Below are positions 1 through 7,928 of a DNA stretch of 64,000 bases, piece by piece (within the stretch, counting starts at the first letter, position 1; each line of letters opens with the position of its first letter). The stretch comes from an uncultured Clostridia bacterium. GTDB taxonomy: Bacteria > Bacillota > Clostridia > TANB77 > CAG-508. The DNA is taken from assembly GCA_948676835.1 (NCBI GenBank), contig CAPOZU010000001.1, forward strand, positions 124,001-188,000, written 5' to 3'. The position numbers and the translations under genes were made by a program. The notes below the pieces were generated by a model, which worked only from the letters and a program-made list of their open reading frames with translations, searched no databases and was not told where the DNA came from.

Positions 1-1431
1 CTGTCCATCTGTCATTAAAACTATTGAAACATTATATTTATCTAAATGTTCTTTATTTAGTAATTCTATTGCTTCTACTGATGTTTCATATATATTTGTA
101 GATCCTTTCGGAATCTGACTTGTTATTTTATTCTTTAATTCTGAAATTGTATATCCTTCTTTAGTACTCCATGTTGCTAAAACATTTGTACTAAATGGTA
201 TTATTGTTATTTGATCTTTTTCTGTAAATTGCAATAAATCTTTTTTGGCAAGATCTTCATTTAATATATAATTCATTGCATCAACTAACTCTTTATTTCC
301 TTGACCTTTCATACTTCCTGAATAATCTAAACAGAAGACTGTATGAACTGGCTTTCTAAGTTCTGACTGGTACATAGCCAGTGCTTCTTGTATAATATCT
401 GTACTTGGAAATTTTATTGGTACTATATATCTATTTGTATCTATTCCCCAATTTGGATTAAATATTGTTTTATCAGCATTTGAATTTATTCCACCATACC
501 AAGTTCTTCTTCCAAGTTTTGCAAGTTCGTTTTGTCCTTCTGAACTTAATATATAATTTTGAATAACTTCAAAACTATCTTTTTTTTCTTCTATTCCATT
601 ATCAATATATGCAAATGGAGAATCCGAAATTGAAACTCCATCAATTGGATAAAGCGCATATAATGTTTCTTTATTATCCTGAGATAATTTTTGGTTTATA
701 TTTATTATTGAAGATTCATATGTTACTACAGCTTCATAAGAACCATTTATAAATAATTCTTCTAAAAAATCTTCACTACCAGATGATCTTTCTAATCCTT
801 CAAACAATGAAATAAGTTCATTTTTAACATTATTATTTTCTATATTTTCTAATTTCAAGACTTCTGGACTACCAGCAATAGAAGATAATAACCCTAAATA
901 TGCTGTTGCTCCAGAGTTTGTTTGTGTGGGATTTGACATACTAAATTTTAATTTTCTATTCTTTATTGCATTTACAATATCTGATATATAAATTTCTTTA
1001 TTTTTAAATCCAAGCTCATCTGCTTTAGATTCTTTTATAGCAAATACAACTGGATTAGTACTTGTTGATTTTGAATTTGAAACAATAACATTTTTATTTA
1101 ACATATATAACCATATTGAATTTGAAGTCCATACTGCATCATATTCTTCGCCAGAATTCAATTTTTCCATAATATCTAATGTTCCAGCATATTCAAAAGA
1201 TACATCTATTCCTTTAGTTTCTGCATATTCTGTTATCATTTGCTCCATATCTTCATTTTCTGAACTAGATATTATTCTAAAAGTATCATCTTCAATAATT
1301 TCACTATTATCTTGATTATCTATATAATCTATCTTTCCATCATTAAAATCATTTACAGCAATTATTATACATCCCATTAATATAATAAATAATGGAATTA
1401 TTACACTATTTAAGCTCTTTTGTTGTTTCAA
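1..1431 (-). CDS. Substrate-binding-like + von Willebrand A domain protein (3' end outside window)
   Basis: The gene starts at a TTG preceded by GGAGG and runs off the left edge, so at least 477 residues are present and the C-terminus is missing. An N-terminal membrane segment (about residues 8-26) is followed by a region of about 300 residues that reads like an extracellular type 2 periplasmic-binding domain, then a VWA domain whose metal-site motif DYSGSM sits near residue 369. Such solute-binding/VWA fusions are known in Gram-positives as cell-surface proteins and bind divalent metal through the MIDAS motif; the ligand here is unknown. It is divergent from efp. Confidence 0.85.
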   Translation of the reverse strand, partial: MKQQKSLNSVIIPLFIILMGCIIIAVNDFNDGKIDYIDNQDNSEIIEDDTFRIISSSENEDMEQMITEYAETKGIDVSFEYAGTLDIMEKLNSGEEYDAVWTSNSIWLYMLNKNVIVSNSKSTSTNPVVFAIKESKADELGFKNKEIYISDIVNAIKNRKLKFSMSNPTQTNSGATAYLGLLSSIAGSPEVLKLENIENNNVKNELISLFEGLERSSGSEDFLEELFINGSYEAVVTYESSIININQKLSQDNKETLYALYPIDGVSISDSPFAYIDNGIEEKKDSFEVIQNYILSSEGQNELAKLGRRTWYGGINSNADKTIFNPNWGIDTNRYIVPIKFPSTDIIQEALAMYQSELRKPVHTVFCLDYSGSMKGQGNKELVDAMNYILNEDLAKKDLLQFTEKDQITIIPFSTNVLATWSTKEGYTISELKNKITSQIPKGSTNIYETSVEAIELLNKEHLDKYNVSIVLMTDGQ

Positions 1432-1615
1432 ATTAAATCCTCCAAAAATAAATTTCAATACTATTTTATTTTATTTTTACTTTTTTGTAAACAAAATAAA
1501 TGAATTATTTTTATCTACTTTTACTTTCTACATTTAATATAATTATTTTCCGAAAAACACCATTATTCATGAAACTTTCTTATAAAGTATTGATTCAAAA
1601 GGAAAAATATGTTAC

Positions 1616-1621
1616 TATAAT
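1616..1621 (+). promoter_or_regulatory. Candidate -10 box for efp
   Basis: TATAAT lies 38 bases upstream of the efp start; a weak -35 (TTCAAA, 16-base spacer) precedes it. The call rests on consensus only. Confidence 0.4.
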
Positions 1622-1658
1622 ATGTAGTTTAAATAAAATGAAAAGGGGAGAAAATAAT

Positions 1659-2225
1659 ATGGCAGATGTATATATGGCTGGAGATTTAAGAAACAATACA
1701 ACATTTGAATTAGATGGAAATGTTTTTAAAGTTGTTGAATTCCAACACGTAAAACCTGGAAAAGGAGCAGCTTTTGTTAGAGTAAAAATGAAAAATGTAA
1801 TAACAGGTGCTGTTATTGAAAGAACATTCAATCCATCAGAAAAATTACAAGGTGCAGAAATCGAAAAAAGAGATATGCAATATCTATATCAAGATGAAGG
1901 TTTATACTATTTTATGGATAATGAAACATACGAACAAATACCTTTAAATCAAGAACAACTTGGAGATGCTTTAAAATATATCAAAGAAAATATGAATGTT
2001 ACAGTATTATCTTTTAAAGGGAAAGTATTTAATGTCGAACCACCAATGTTTGTTGAACTAGAAGTTACATACACAGAACCTGGATTTAGTGGAAACACAA
2101 CTACAACTTCTGGAAAACCAGCAACATTAGAAAATGGTTTAGAAATCTCAGTTCCACTATTTGTAAATATAGGTGATGTTATCAGAATAGATACAAGAAC
2201 TGGTGAATACATGGAAAGAATTTAA
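1659..2225 (+). CDS. efp: Translation elongation factor P
   Basis: EF-P binds ribosomes stalled on polyproline stretches and promotes peptide bond formation. The 188-residue length is typical. The KPGKGAA loop puts the usual modified lysine at residue 35, and the KOW-like, central and C-terminal OB parts are all present (ending VGDVIRIDTRTGEYMERI-like). I chose the ATG after AAAAGGGGAGAAAATAAT; an open frame continues upstream to 1500 but has no homology and no ribosome site. It is the only plus-strand gene in the first 6.8 kb. Its stop overlaps the end of the convergent M23 gene, and its terminator lies inside that gene's 3' end. Confidence 0.97.
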   Translation: MADVYMAGDLRNNTTFELDGNVFKVVEFQHVKPGKGAAFVRVKMKNVITGAVIERTFNPSEKLQGAEIEKRDMQYLYQDEGLYYFMDNETYEQIPLNQEQLGDALKYIKENMNVTVLSFKGKVFNVEPPMFVELEVTYTEPGFSGNTTTTSGKPATLENGLEISVPLFVNIGDVIRIDTRTGEYMERI

Positions 2226-2808
2226 TAAAAAAATTCTAAAGGATTGACGGCTATGCCGTCTTTTTTTATTGTAAGATGCAAATGACAACCTGTAGTAGCT
2301 CCGATTAGTTGGATTCCCATTTGAATCTTTATATGGATTATTAGGAATAGAAAATACATTTTTAGGTCCTACTCTAGCAACGATACTCCCCTTGCTTATA
2401 TTATCTCCAACATTAACAATATAGTTTGGTGATATATGGCAGTATAAAACATTAATATTGTCATTTTCTGTTATAATTGTACATCCGATTTGCTCCATTA
2501 AATCCCACATAAGAAATAATCCCATCAATTACAGAATAGATATTTGTTCCTTCTGGAGCTGCAATGTCTATTCCTGAATGATTAGAAGAACTACCTGTTG
2601 TTGGAGATTTTCTTGGTCCGAAGTGCGAAGTTATAGTATGAAATCCAGGTAATGGCCAGAAAAAATCTCTATTTGAAAAAAAGAAATCAGATTGTATTTT
2701 TTTTGAGGAAGGTAGCCTAGATGAAACCTCATTTGCATAATTAATAATATTTGAAAAAATTATAAGGAAAATAAGAAAAAAATATAAAGAATAAATAAAT
2801 TTATTTAT
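2222..2808 (-). CDS. M23 family metallopeptidase read across three frames (two +1 shifts at CGG)
   Basis: Reading 2808-2488, skipping base 2487, continuing to 2304, skipping 2303 and ending at 2222 gives a complete 194-residue protein. It has a hydrophobic N-terminal segment, the FGPRKSPTTG motif, NHSGIDIAAPEG (first zinc ligands) and a C-terminal CHLHL (HxH ligand), so every M23/LytM zinc residue is intact. Each shift point is AAT-CGG-A. No ATG exists in frame: GGAGGTGA stands seven bases before an ATA codon at 2808, where ATG would be expected. It is therefore either a recoded gene with a non-canonical start or a decaying pseudogene; the identical shift sites and absence of other lesions favour recoding. 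M23 enzymes cleave peptidoglycan peptides outside the cell. Confidence 0.6.
2246..2267 (+). terminator. Intrinsic terminator of efp
   Basis: A perfect GACGGC/GCCGTC stem with a TAT loop is followed by seven T. Read on the other strand, the same bases encode the C-terminal residues of the M23 peptidase. Confidence 0.85.
2300..2306 (-). other. +1 frameshift site 2 in the M23 gene (AAT CGG A)
   Basis: The same heptamer as site 1. CGG (2303-2301) is in frame in the second segment; skipping its C leads into GATTGCHLHL, which carries the HxH zinc motif. Confidence 0.65.
2484..2490 (-). other. +1 frameshift site 1 in the M23 gene (AAT CGG A)
   Basis: CGG (2487-2485) is codon 108 of the first frame. 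Without a shift, translation stops at TGA seven codons later; skipping one base restores the M23 sequence with GGA (Gly). Confidence 0.65.
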
Positions 2809-2832
2809 AAAATCACCTCCATTTAAATAATA

Positions 2833-2872
2833 AAAAAGAAGCTAAACTTAAACAAAGTTTTAGCTTCTTTTT
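2833..2872 (-). terminator. Intrinsic terminator after tRNA-Trp
   Basis: A GAAGCTAAA.../...TTTAGCTTC stem is followed on the minus strand by a T run, directly downstream of the tRNA and just before the M23 ribosome site. Confidence 0.75.
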
Positions 2873-2873
2873 A

Positions 2874-2948
2874 TGGCAGGGGTAGTAGGATTCGAACCCA
2901 CACAGGCGGTTTTGGAGACCGATGTGCTACCATTGACACTATACCCCT
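2874..2948 (-). tRNA. tRNA-Trp (CCA anticodon)
   Basis: A cloverleaf can be drawn: AGGGGTA acceptor pairs with TACCCCT, the anticodon loop contains TCTCCAAAA (anticodon CCA), the T-loop is GGTTCGAATCC, and the 3' CCA is encoded. It reads standard UGG. Confidence 0.95.
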
Positions 2949-2988
2949 ATTTGAATTTAACAATAGTAATAATAACATAAAAAAAAAT

Positions 2989-3035
2989 ATAATTCAAGTA
3001 ATATTAAAAAATATTTCTAATATTACTTGAATTAT
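2989..3035 (-). terminator. Intrinsic terminator after the Xaa-Pro peptidase gene
   Basis: A perfect 18-bp inverted repeat (2989-3006 with 3018-3035) is followed by a T run on the minus strand, overlapping the gene's stop region. Confidence 0.8.
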
Positions 3036-3036
3036 T

Positions 3037-4107
3037 TTATTTTCCCAATTTTACAACTGTATAATCTCTATTTGAATGAGTTAAACTAATACATCCACTT
3101 TTTCCTACCAAAAATGTATCTTCTATTCTTATTCCAAATTTTCCTGGCTTATAAACGCCTGGTTCTATTGCAATAACAGAATTTTCTTTTAATATACAAT
3201 CTTGTTTTGATCTTAATACTGGTCTTTCATGTATATCAAGACCTACCCCATGACCAAATGCATGTAATACATCATAATTCTTTAATTTATAATCTGTTTC
3301 TCTATCCTTTATTATTGTTTTAATATTGGAACCATCTTTTAACATTATACTTAATTTTTCTTGCTGGCTTAAAACAAAATCATACACTTCTTTATATTCT
3401 TCTTTTACTTCTTCTACAAATATTACTCTAGAAAAATCTGAACAATATCCATTATATTTACATCCAATATCAAACTGAATTATATCACCTTTTCTTATTT
3501 TTCTATCAGTTGGAACTGCGTGTGGCATTGACGAATTTTCACCAAAAGCAACTATTGAATCAAAAGCTAAAGCATCTGCTCCATTTTGAATCATAAATTT
3601 TTCTATTTCAAAAGCGACATCTTTTTCAGACATTCCCTCTTTAAGATTTCTTATAATATATTCAAATGCTTTATCTGTAATTTCACAAGCTTTAGCTATA
3701 CAATCAATTTCTTCTTTATCCTTTATAACTCGAGCATTTTCTATTAAACCTTCTGTTTCCATTAAATTTACCTGATAAGTACGCAAGTAATTTTTATATT
3801 TTTCATATGTAACATAATTTTCCTCAAATCCAACATTATCATTTGTTGTAAAAATTGATTCATAATCATACTTACTAAGATTTTTAGAATCATAGCTAAC
3901 TATTTCATCACTTATTGTTAAATTTCTATTTACACTCTCAATATATCTACTATCTGTAACAAATATATTTTCTTTAGGTGCAACAATAAAAAATCCTTCT
4001 TCTGAAAGACCTGTTAAGTATCTAACATTTATAGGATTAGAAATTATCATTCCTTCTAATTTTGAAGAAATTAACTGATTTCTAAGCCATTTGATTTTTG
4101 CATTCAT
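3037..4107 (-). CDS. Xaa-Pro aminopeptidase-type M24 peptidase
   Basis: Cytosolic metallopeptidase of the creatinase/PepQ-PepP fold, removing N-terminal residues before proline. The N-terminal creatinase_N domain (about 1-125) contains NVRYLTGLSEEG; the catalytic pita-bread domain carries the five metal ligands in QFDIGCKYNGYCSDF (two Asp), HAFGHGVGLDIHERP (His), AIEPGVY (Glu) and GIRIEDTF (Glu). The start is the ATG nine bases after GAGAGG, giving 356 residues, usual for the family. PepP and PepQ cannot be separated by eye. In Clostridia this gene often sits next to efp, as here. Confidence 0.9.
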   Translation of the reverse strand: MNAKIKWLRNQLISSKLEGMIISNPINVRYLTGLSEEGFFIVAPKENIFVTDSRYIESVNRNLTISDEIVSYDSKNLSKYDYESIFTTNDNVGFEENYVTYEKYKNYLRTYQVNLMETEGLIENARVIKDKEEIDCIAKACEITDKAFEYIIRNLKEGMSEKDVAFEIEKFMIQNGADALAFDSIVAFGENSSMPHAVPTDRKIRKGDIIQFDIGCKYNGYCSDFSRVIFVEEVKEEYKEVYDFVLSQQEKLSIMLKDGSNIKTIIKDRETDYKLKNYDVLHAFGHGVGLDIHERPVLRSKQDCILKENSVIAIEPGVYKPGKFGIRIEDTFLVGKSGCISLTHSNRDYTVVKLGK

Positions 4108-4130
4108 ATAAATCATCCTCTCATAATTTT

Positions 4131-4898
4131 TTATAAAATTGTGTTACTGATGGCGCTACAAAACTCTAAAAAAGTATCTAATATTGAATTTGGTGGTAAG
4201 AATATACAAATCATTGCAGATATCGATAAAAATGGCCCAAACGCAATATAATCATCCTTTTTCTTAAGAATTAAAATTCTTACTAAAATTAAAAGTATTG
4301 AAAATACTGCTGCCACTATAAATGCTAATAAAGAAATTTCTACAATAGCATTTGGTCCAAAAAACAATCCTATTGCTCCCATAAATTTAATATCTCCAAG
4401 TCCCATTGCTTCTTTTCCTGTTATTATCCATCCTAAAAGTGTTATAATTCCAAAAATTGCTATTCCAGTAAACATTCCTAAAATATAATCTTTTGCCATA
4501 TTCACATTTGAAATACCATATACAAATGTAATTATTAATCCAAATTCTAATATACTCAAGTTTATTCTATTTGGAAGAATTCTATGTGAAGAATCAATTG
4601 AAAATGATATTACAAGCAATGGTGTTAATATTAAAAATTTAAGTAAATCCAAATTTTTAAAAATATCTTCCTTATGAATTCCAAATTTATATAATAAAAC
4701 TATATACACAATCGCCATTATAATCATAAATACATAATTTAATTTTAATCCGCTTTTATTTGCTTTAAAAAATTCGCTAGAAAAAATCCTTTTATTTTCA
4801 GGAATTCTCATATTACACCAAGCTACCAATTTTCCTACAATTAATCCGATAAAAGCAATTAAAACATAATATCCAATAAATACATTATTAAAATACAT
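4131..4898 (-). CDS. Prepilin peptidase (A24 family)
   Basis: Polytopic membrane aspartyl protease that cuts type IV prepilin-like leader peptides. Seven or more hydrophobic segments span 255 residues. Both catalytic aspartate contexts are visible: SIDSSHRILPNRIN (first Asp, about residue 103) and GLGDIKFMGAIG (second Asp). The N-terminal region lacks the paired CxxC zinc motif of Gram-negative PilD and keeps only a short cytosolic stretch. No pilin-like substrate gene is adjacent, so its substrate (competence pseudopili or type IV pili) must be elsewhere. It lies seven bases from the YqeG gene. Confidence 0.85.
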   Translation of the reverse strand: MYFNNVFIGYYVLIAFIGLIVGKLVAWCNMRIPENKRIFSSEFFKANKSGLKLNYVFMIIMAIVYIVLLYKFGIHKEDIFKNLDLLKFLILTPLLVISFSIDSSHRILPNRINLSILEFGLIITFVYGISNVNMAKDYILGMFTGIAIFGIITLLGWIITGKEAMGLGDIKFMGAIGLFFGPNAIVEISLLAFIVAAVFSILLILVRILILKKKDDYIAFGPFLSISAMICIFLPPNSILDTFLEFCSAISNTIL

Positions 4899-4904
4899 TC
4901 TTTC

Positions 4905-5402
4905 CTACCCATTTATTTTCTTCAAATATTTTTTTATTATTAAATTTTCTATAGGTCTTTTTACTTTTGTCATCCATATATCTTTTTCAGCTAATGGTTC
5001 TACTAAAATTGATACCATTTTCATACGATTAGAACCAATTACGTCTGTAAATATCTGATCTCCAACAGCAGCAATACTTTCCGCTGGTAGATTTATTTGT
5101 TTTATTGCTTTTTTAAAGCCTCTTTTTAAAGGTTTGGTAGCAAATTTTATATAAGGTATTTCTAAAAAATTCGCCACCATTTCAACTTTTTTTGTTTTAT
5201 TACTGTTTGAAACAATCATACACTTTATATTATTTTCTTTAATACTTTTGTACCATTCATCTAAACCTTCTACATAATTTAAATCAAAATCTAACAATGT
5301 GTTATCAACATCTAATATTAAAGCTTTTATATTATTTTCTTTTAAAAATTCTGGATTTATATCTGTAATTTTTTTAAAATAAAATCTAGGGTATATTGAC
5401 AT
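4905..5402 (-). CDS. yqeG: YqeG family HAD IIIA-type phosphatase
   Basis: Small haloacid dehalogenase phosphatase of 165 residues, normal for YqeG. The nucleophile motif DVDNTLLDFD lies near residue 31, the Ser/Thr motif is in IVSNSNKT, and the acidic motif is in GDQIFTDVIGSNR. In Bacilli yqeG stands beside ribosome assembly and aroE/nadD genes; its physiological substrate is uncertain. It is translationally close to the prepilin peptidase gene, which follows seven bases downstream. Confidence 0.9.
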   Translation of the reverse strand: MSIYPRFYFKKITDINPEFLKENNIKALILDVDNTLLDFDLNYVEGLDEWYKSIKENNIKCMIVSNSNKTKKVEMVANFLEIPYIKFATKPLKRGFKKAIKQINLPAESIAAVGDQIFTDVIGSNRMKMVSILVEPLAEKDIWMTKVKRPIENLIIKKYLKKING

Positions 5403-5480
5403 TTTTTTCTCCTCAACTTTTCTATCCCTATATTACCAATTTGTTGAGTTTTTGTCAAATGTTTATTGTTTCATTTATGT

Positions 5481-6149
5481 TTATTTACAAAAGATATGAC
5501 TACCTATTGTCATAACTTGAGGTCTACTCCAAATCCATCCAGATGTTGCTGTATTAGGATTAAAATAATATATACATCCTGAAGTAGGATCCCATCCATT
5601 TATTGCATCTTGAGCTGCTTTCCTTGATTGTTCATTTGCTGCTAAATTAATTTGTCCATCAGAAACACAAGTATATGCTCCTGATTGATAAATTACACCA
5701 GCAATAGTATTAGGAAATTTTGAATTCGCCACTCTATTTAATACTGTTGCAGCAACAGCAACCATTCCTTTGTAAGGTTCTCCTCTTGCCTCTGCATGAA
5801 CTAATTTACTTAACAAATTTAAATCTGTATTATTACTTGTTGTTTGATTTTTGTTGCTACTATTTCCTCCTGAGGTTATTCCTAATGCAGCAAGTGTTTT
5901 CTGTCCAGCAATTCCATCTACTGATAAATTATTTTTTCTTTGAAATTTTTTGACAGCTTCAAATGTTTGACTTCCATAAATACCATCTACACTTCCAGAA
6001 TAATATCCCCATGCTTTAAGTTTTTCTTGAATTTTTTTAACTTCTTCTCCTCTAGAGCCATATTTAGATAATGCATAGTTGCATACTGGAAATGCAATAA
6101 TTAATATCATTAATAAAATTAAAATTATGCATAAATGTTTAATTTTCAT
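5481..6149 (-). CDS. Spore-cortex-lytic-like cell wall hydrolase (SleB/CwlJ type)
   Basis: A secreted peptidoglycan hydrolase. After a signal-type hydrophobic segment (about 8-27) comes a peptidoglycan-binding type 1 domain (GSRGEEVKKIQEKLKAWGYY to the DGIAGQKTLAAL repeat), a Ser/Asn linker and a Hydrolase_2 domain with LVHAEARGEPYKGM and AVAATVLNR, the catalytic signature of SleB. SleB opens the spore cortex at germination, so this suggests a sporulating ancestor, though family members also act in vegetative cells. The start is the ATG after AAAGGAAAAAAT. Confidence 0.88.
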   Translation of the reverse strand: MKIKHLCIILILLMILIIAFPVCNYALSKYGSRGEEVKKIQEKLKAWGYYSGSVDGIYGSQTFEAVKKFQRKNNLSVDGIAGQKTLAALGITSGGNSSNKNQTTSNNTDLNLLSKLVHAEARGEPYKGMVAVAATVLNRVANSKFPNTIAGVIYQSGAYTCVSDGQINLAANEQSRKAAQDAINGWDPTSGCIYYFNPNTATSGWIWSRPQVMTIGSHIFCK

Positions 6150-6252
6150 ATTTTTTCCTTTCATTATAAGATTTTTTATTATTTTCTTCCAAAATTTTAA
6201 ATTTATGCAAAAAATTGTTATTTGTATGAGTAAATTTAACTTTCTATAGTAT

Positions 6253-6376
6253 TGCTTAGAAGTAAATATGAATTTTTTAAAAGTTTTCGCCCATTATTTT
6301 TGAAATAAATTTCAAAAATAACGGTTCCCGCCATTCAGGCCCCGAACTTTTAAAAAATTATATATTACTTCTAAGC
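6253..6376. repeat. Long palindromic element A
   Basis: GCTTAGAAGTAA at the left edge pairs with TTACTTCTAAGC at the right, and the arms continue imperfectly through ATTTTTTAAAAGTTTTCG and its complement. An inner hairpin (6293-6321) and a relatively GC-rich tip (CGGTTCCCGCC) follow. It resembles a structured RNA or a small non-autonomous repeat; copies elsewhere could not be checked. Confidence 0.55.
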
Positions 6377-6487
6377 ATATAAAAATAGTATATTAAATTT
6401 CTCCCTCAAATAAACAACTCAGATAGCCTAAGAAATTGCTATATTGCTATAAATTATTGTTGAGTAGAAAGCTATGTCTTTATCTAA

Positions 6488-6669
6488 ATTCATGAAAGTA
6501 TTTTATATTATTTTCAAATACACCGCGTAAGCGACCAAACGAACGAAGTGAGTGCGATTTGGAGCAACTATCGAGGCTATGTAAATTATAAAAGAATTTT
6601 ATAATTTACAACTAGCAAGTTGCGACACCAAGGTGTATAAGAAAATAATATAAAACACTTTCATGAATT
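6488..6669. repeat. Long palindromic element B
   Basis: Outer arms 6488-6524 and 6632-6669 are near-perfect inverted repeats (ATTCATGAAAGTATTTTATA and complement). The core holds a GC-richer stretch with CGAACGAAGTGAGTGCG, a perfect small hairpin (GTAAATTATAAAA with its complement) and AGTTGC/GCAACT. The layout is like element A. Confidence 0.55.
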
Positions 6670-6884
6670 ATATTAAACATAAATTTTCTAAAATATCATA
6701 TTGGAACTTTGCTATGTCATTATTATAATTAGCAAAATTTACTCACACAAATTACAATTTTGTTACAAAAATGTAATAAATATTTACTCATATTATGTTG
6801 AAAAAAAAAGAATTTATTAATATAATGCTACTAAGAAATATTATGAGAAATTGTAATATAAATTTAAGTTTAGGAGTACAAATT

Positions 6885-7844
6885 ATGGAATTTTCTGCTG
6901 GTATAAAATTTAGTAGTAACCCAATGGAAAACAAAGAAGTTACAATCACATATTCTGGTTATCTATTTAAAAATAACTCATCTTCACTTACAATAGTTTA
7001 TGGTTTTGGTGATAATTGGATGTATACAAATGAACAAAAAATGGAAAAAACAGAAAATGGATTTATTGCTAATGTAAAAATGTTAAACTTCTCAAAATTT
7101 TGTTTTTGTTTTAAAAATGAAAATAATTTTTGGGATAATAATTATAACTTAAACTTTGTTGCCCCTATATCTGAATTTAAAGTTCATGACGAATCATTTG
7201 TTTTAAATGAAAATGCAGCAGAAGAAATTATAACAAATTTAGTAGAATATGATGTTTCAAAAGCAACTGTAGAAGATACTTCATTTGAAGTTTATTTTGA
7301 GCCAAATGAAAATATAGATATTTCAGATACAATAGTAAATGTAACTCCAGAAGAATCTTTAAATGAGAATTTAAATAAAGTATTTTCAGAATTTTATGAA
7401 GGAACAAAAGAAATCAATCAGGTTGCTGAAGTTCAAGAAGAAACTCCTAAATCTCAAGTATTTGATATAAATGATTTTGCAGATCTTTTTGAAGACTTTG
7501 AAGAAGAATCAATCTTTAATGATTACTATAAAATGTCTAATGAACCTAATAATATTGAAAATGCAATAGCTAATTCTCCTGATAATACAGTAGATAATGT
7601 TGTAACAAATATAATTGATGATTTATATGAAGGCTCAAGAGCACAAGAACATGCTCAAGATGTTCATCCAGCACATATTTTAAAAGAAAATAAGCATAAT
7701 GAAGAAACTGCTTTAGTTGTTAGCCCAAGAGCATTAGGAAAATTCTATTCTTTTAAAAAGAAAATGAGAATTGCAGTTTATAAATTTTTCTCTGTACTTC
7801 CAAAAATTCTTAGTGGTACTTATAATGAAGAAAATAATAAATAA
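6885..7844 (+). CDS. Protein with CBM53-like carbohydrate-binding N-terminal domain
   Basis: The first ~90 residues read like a starch-binding/CBM53-type beta-sandwich: VTITYSGYLFKNNSSSLTIV, YGFGDNWM, FCFKNENNFWDNN. The middle (about 110-280) is acidic and low in complexity, and the C-terminus is basic and amphipathic (KFYSFKKKMRIAVYKFF). There is no signal peptide or membrane segment, so it is probably cytosolic and might tether glycogen or another polysaccharide; that is inference. The start is the ATG seven bases after TAGGAG; a frame upstream to 6795 has no ribosome site. 319 residues. Flanked by the palindromic elements and a strong bidirectional terminator. Confidence 0.75.
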   Translation: MEFSAGIKFSSNPMENKEVTITYSGYLFKNNSSSLTIVYGFGDNWMYTNEQKMEKTENGFIANVKMLNFSKFCFCFKNENNFWDNNYNLNFVAPISEFKVHDESFVLNENAAEEIITNLVEYDVSKATVEDTSFEVYFEPNENIDISDTIVNVTPEESLNENLNKVFSEFYEGTKEINQVAEVQEETPKSQVFDINDFADLFEDFEEESIFNDYYKMSNEPNNIENAIANSPDNTVDNVVTNIIDDLYEGSRAQEHAQDVHPAHILKENKHNEETALVVSPRALGKFYSFKKKMRIAVYKFFSVLPKILSGTYNEENNK

Positions 7845-7874
7845 TATATAGAAAAATAACGATTTTCCTATTAT

Positions 7875-7920
7875 AAAAGAGAAGAAAGTATAGTATCTTT
7901 ACTATACTTTCTTCTCTTTT
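7875..7920. terminator. Bidirectional terminator between the CBM-like gene and fhs
   Basis: A perfect 21-bp inverted repeat (7875-7895 with 7900-7920), loop TCTT, with A and T runs at either end, placed between convergent genes. Confidence 0.9.
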
Positions 7921-7928
7921 TATTGATT

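Larger units (their letters stand above)
6150..6884. other. Non-coding gap rich in palindromes
   Basis: About 700 bases between the SleB-like gene and the plus-strand carbohydrate-binding gene. No coding frame is convincing. It contains two large inverted-repeat elements listed separately; between them I see only AT-rich sequence. Confidence 0.7.

Noticed and set aside
1500..1658. 53-residue N-terminal extension of EF-P
   Set aside because: No ribosome site or homology; the usual start at 1659 has both.
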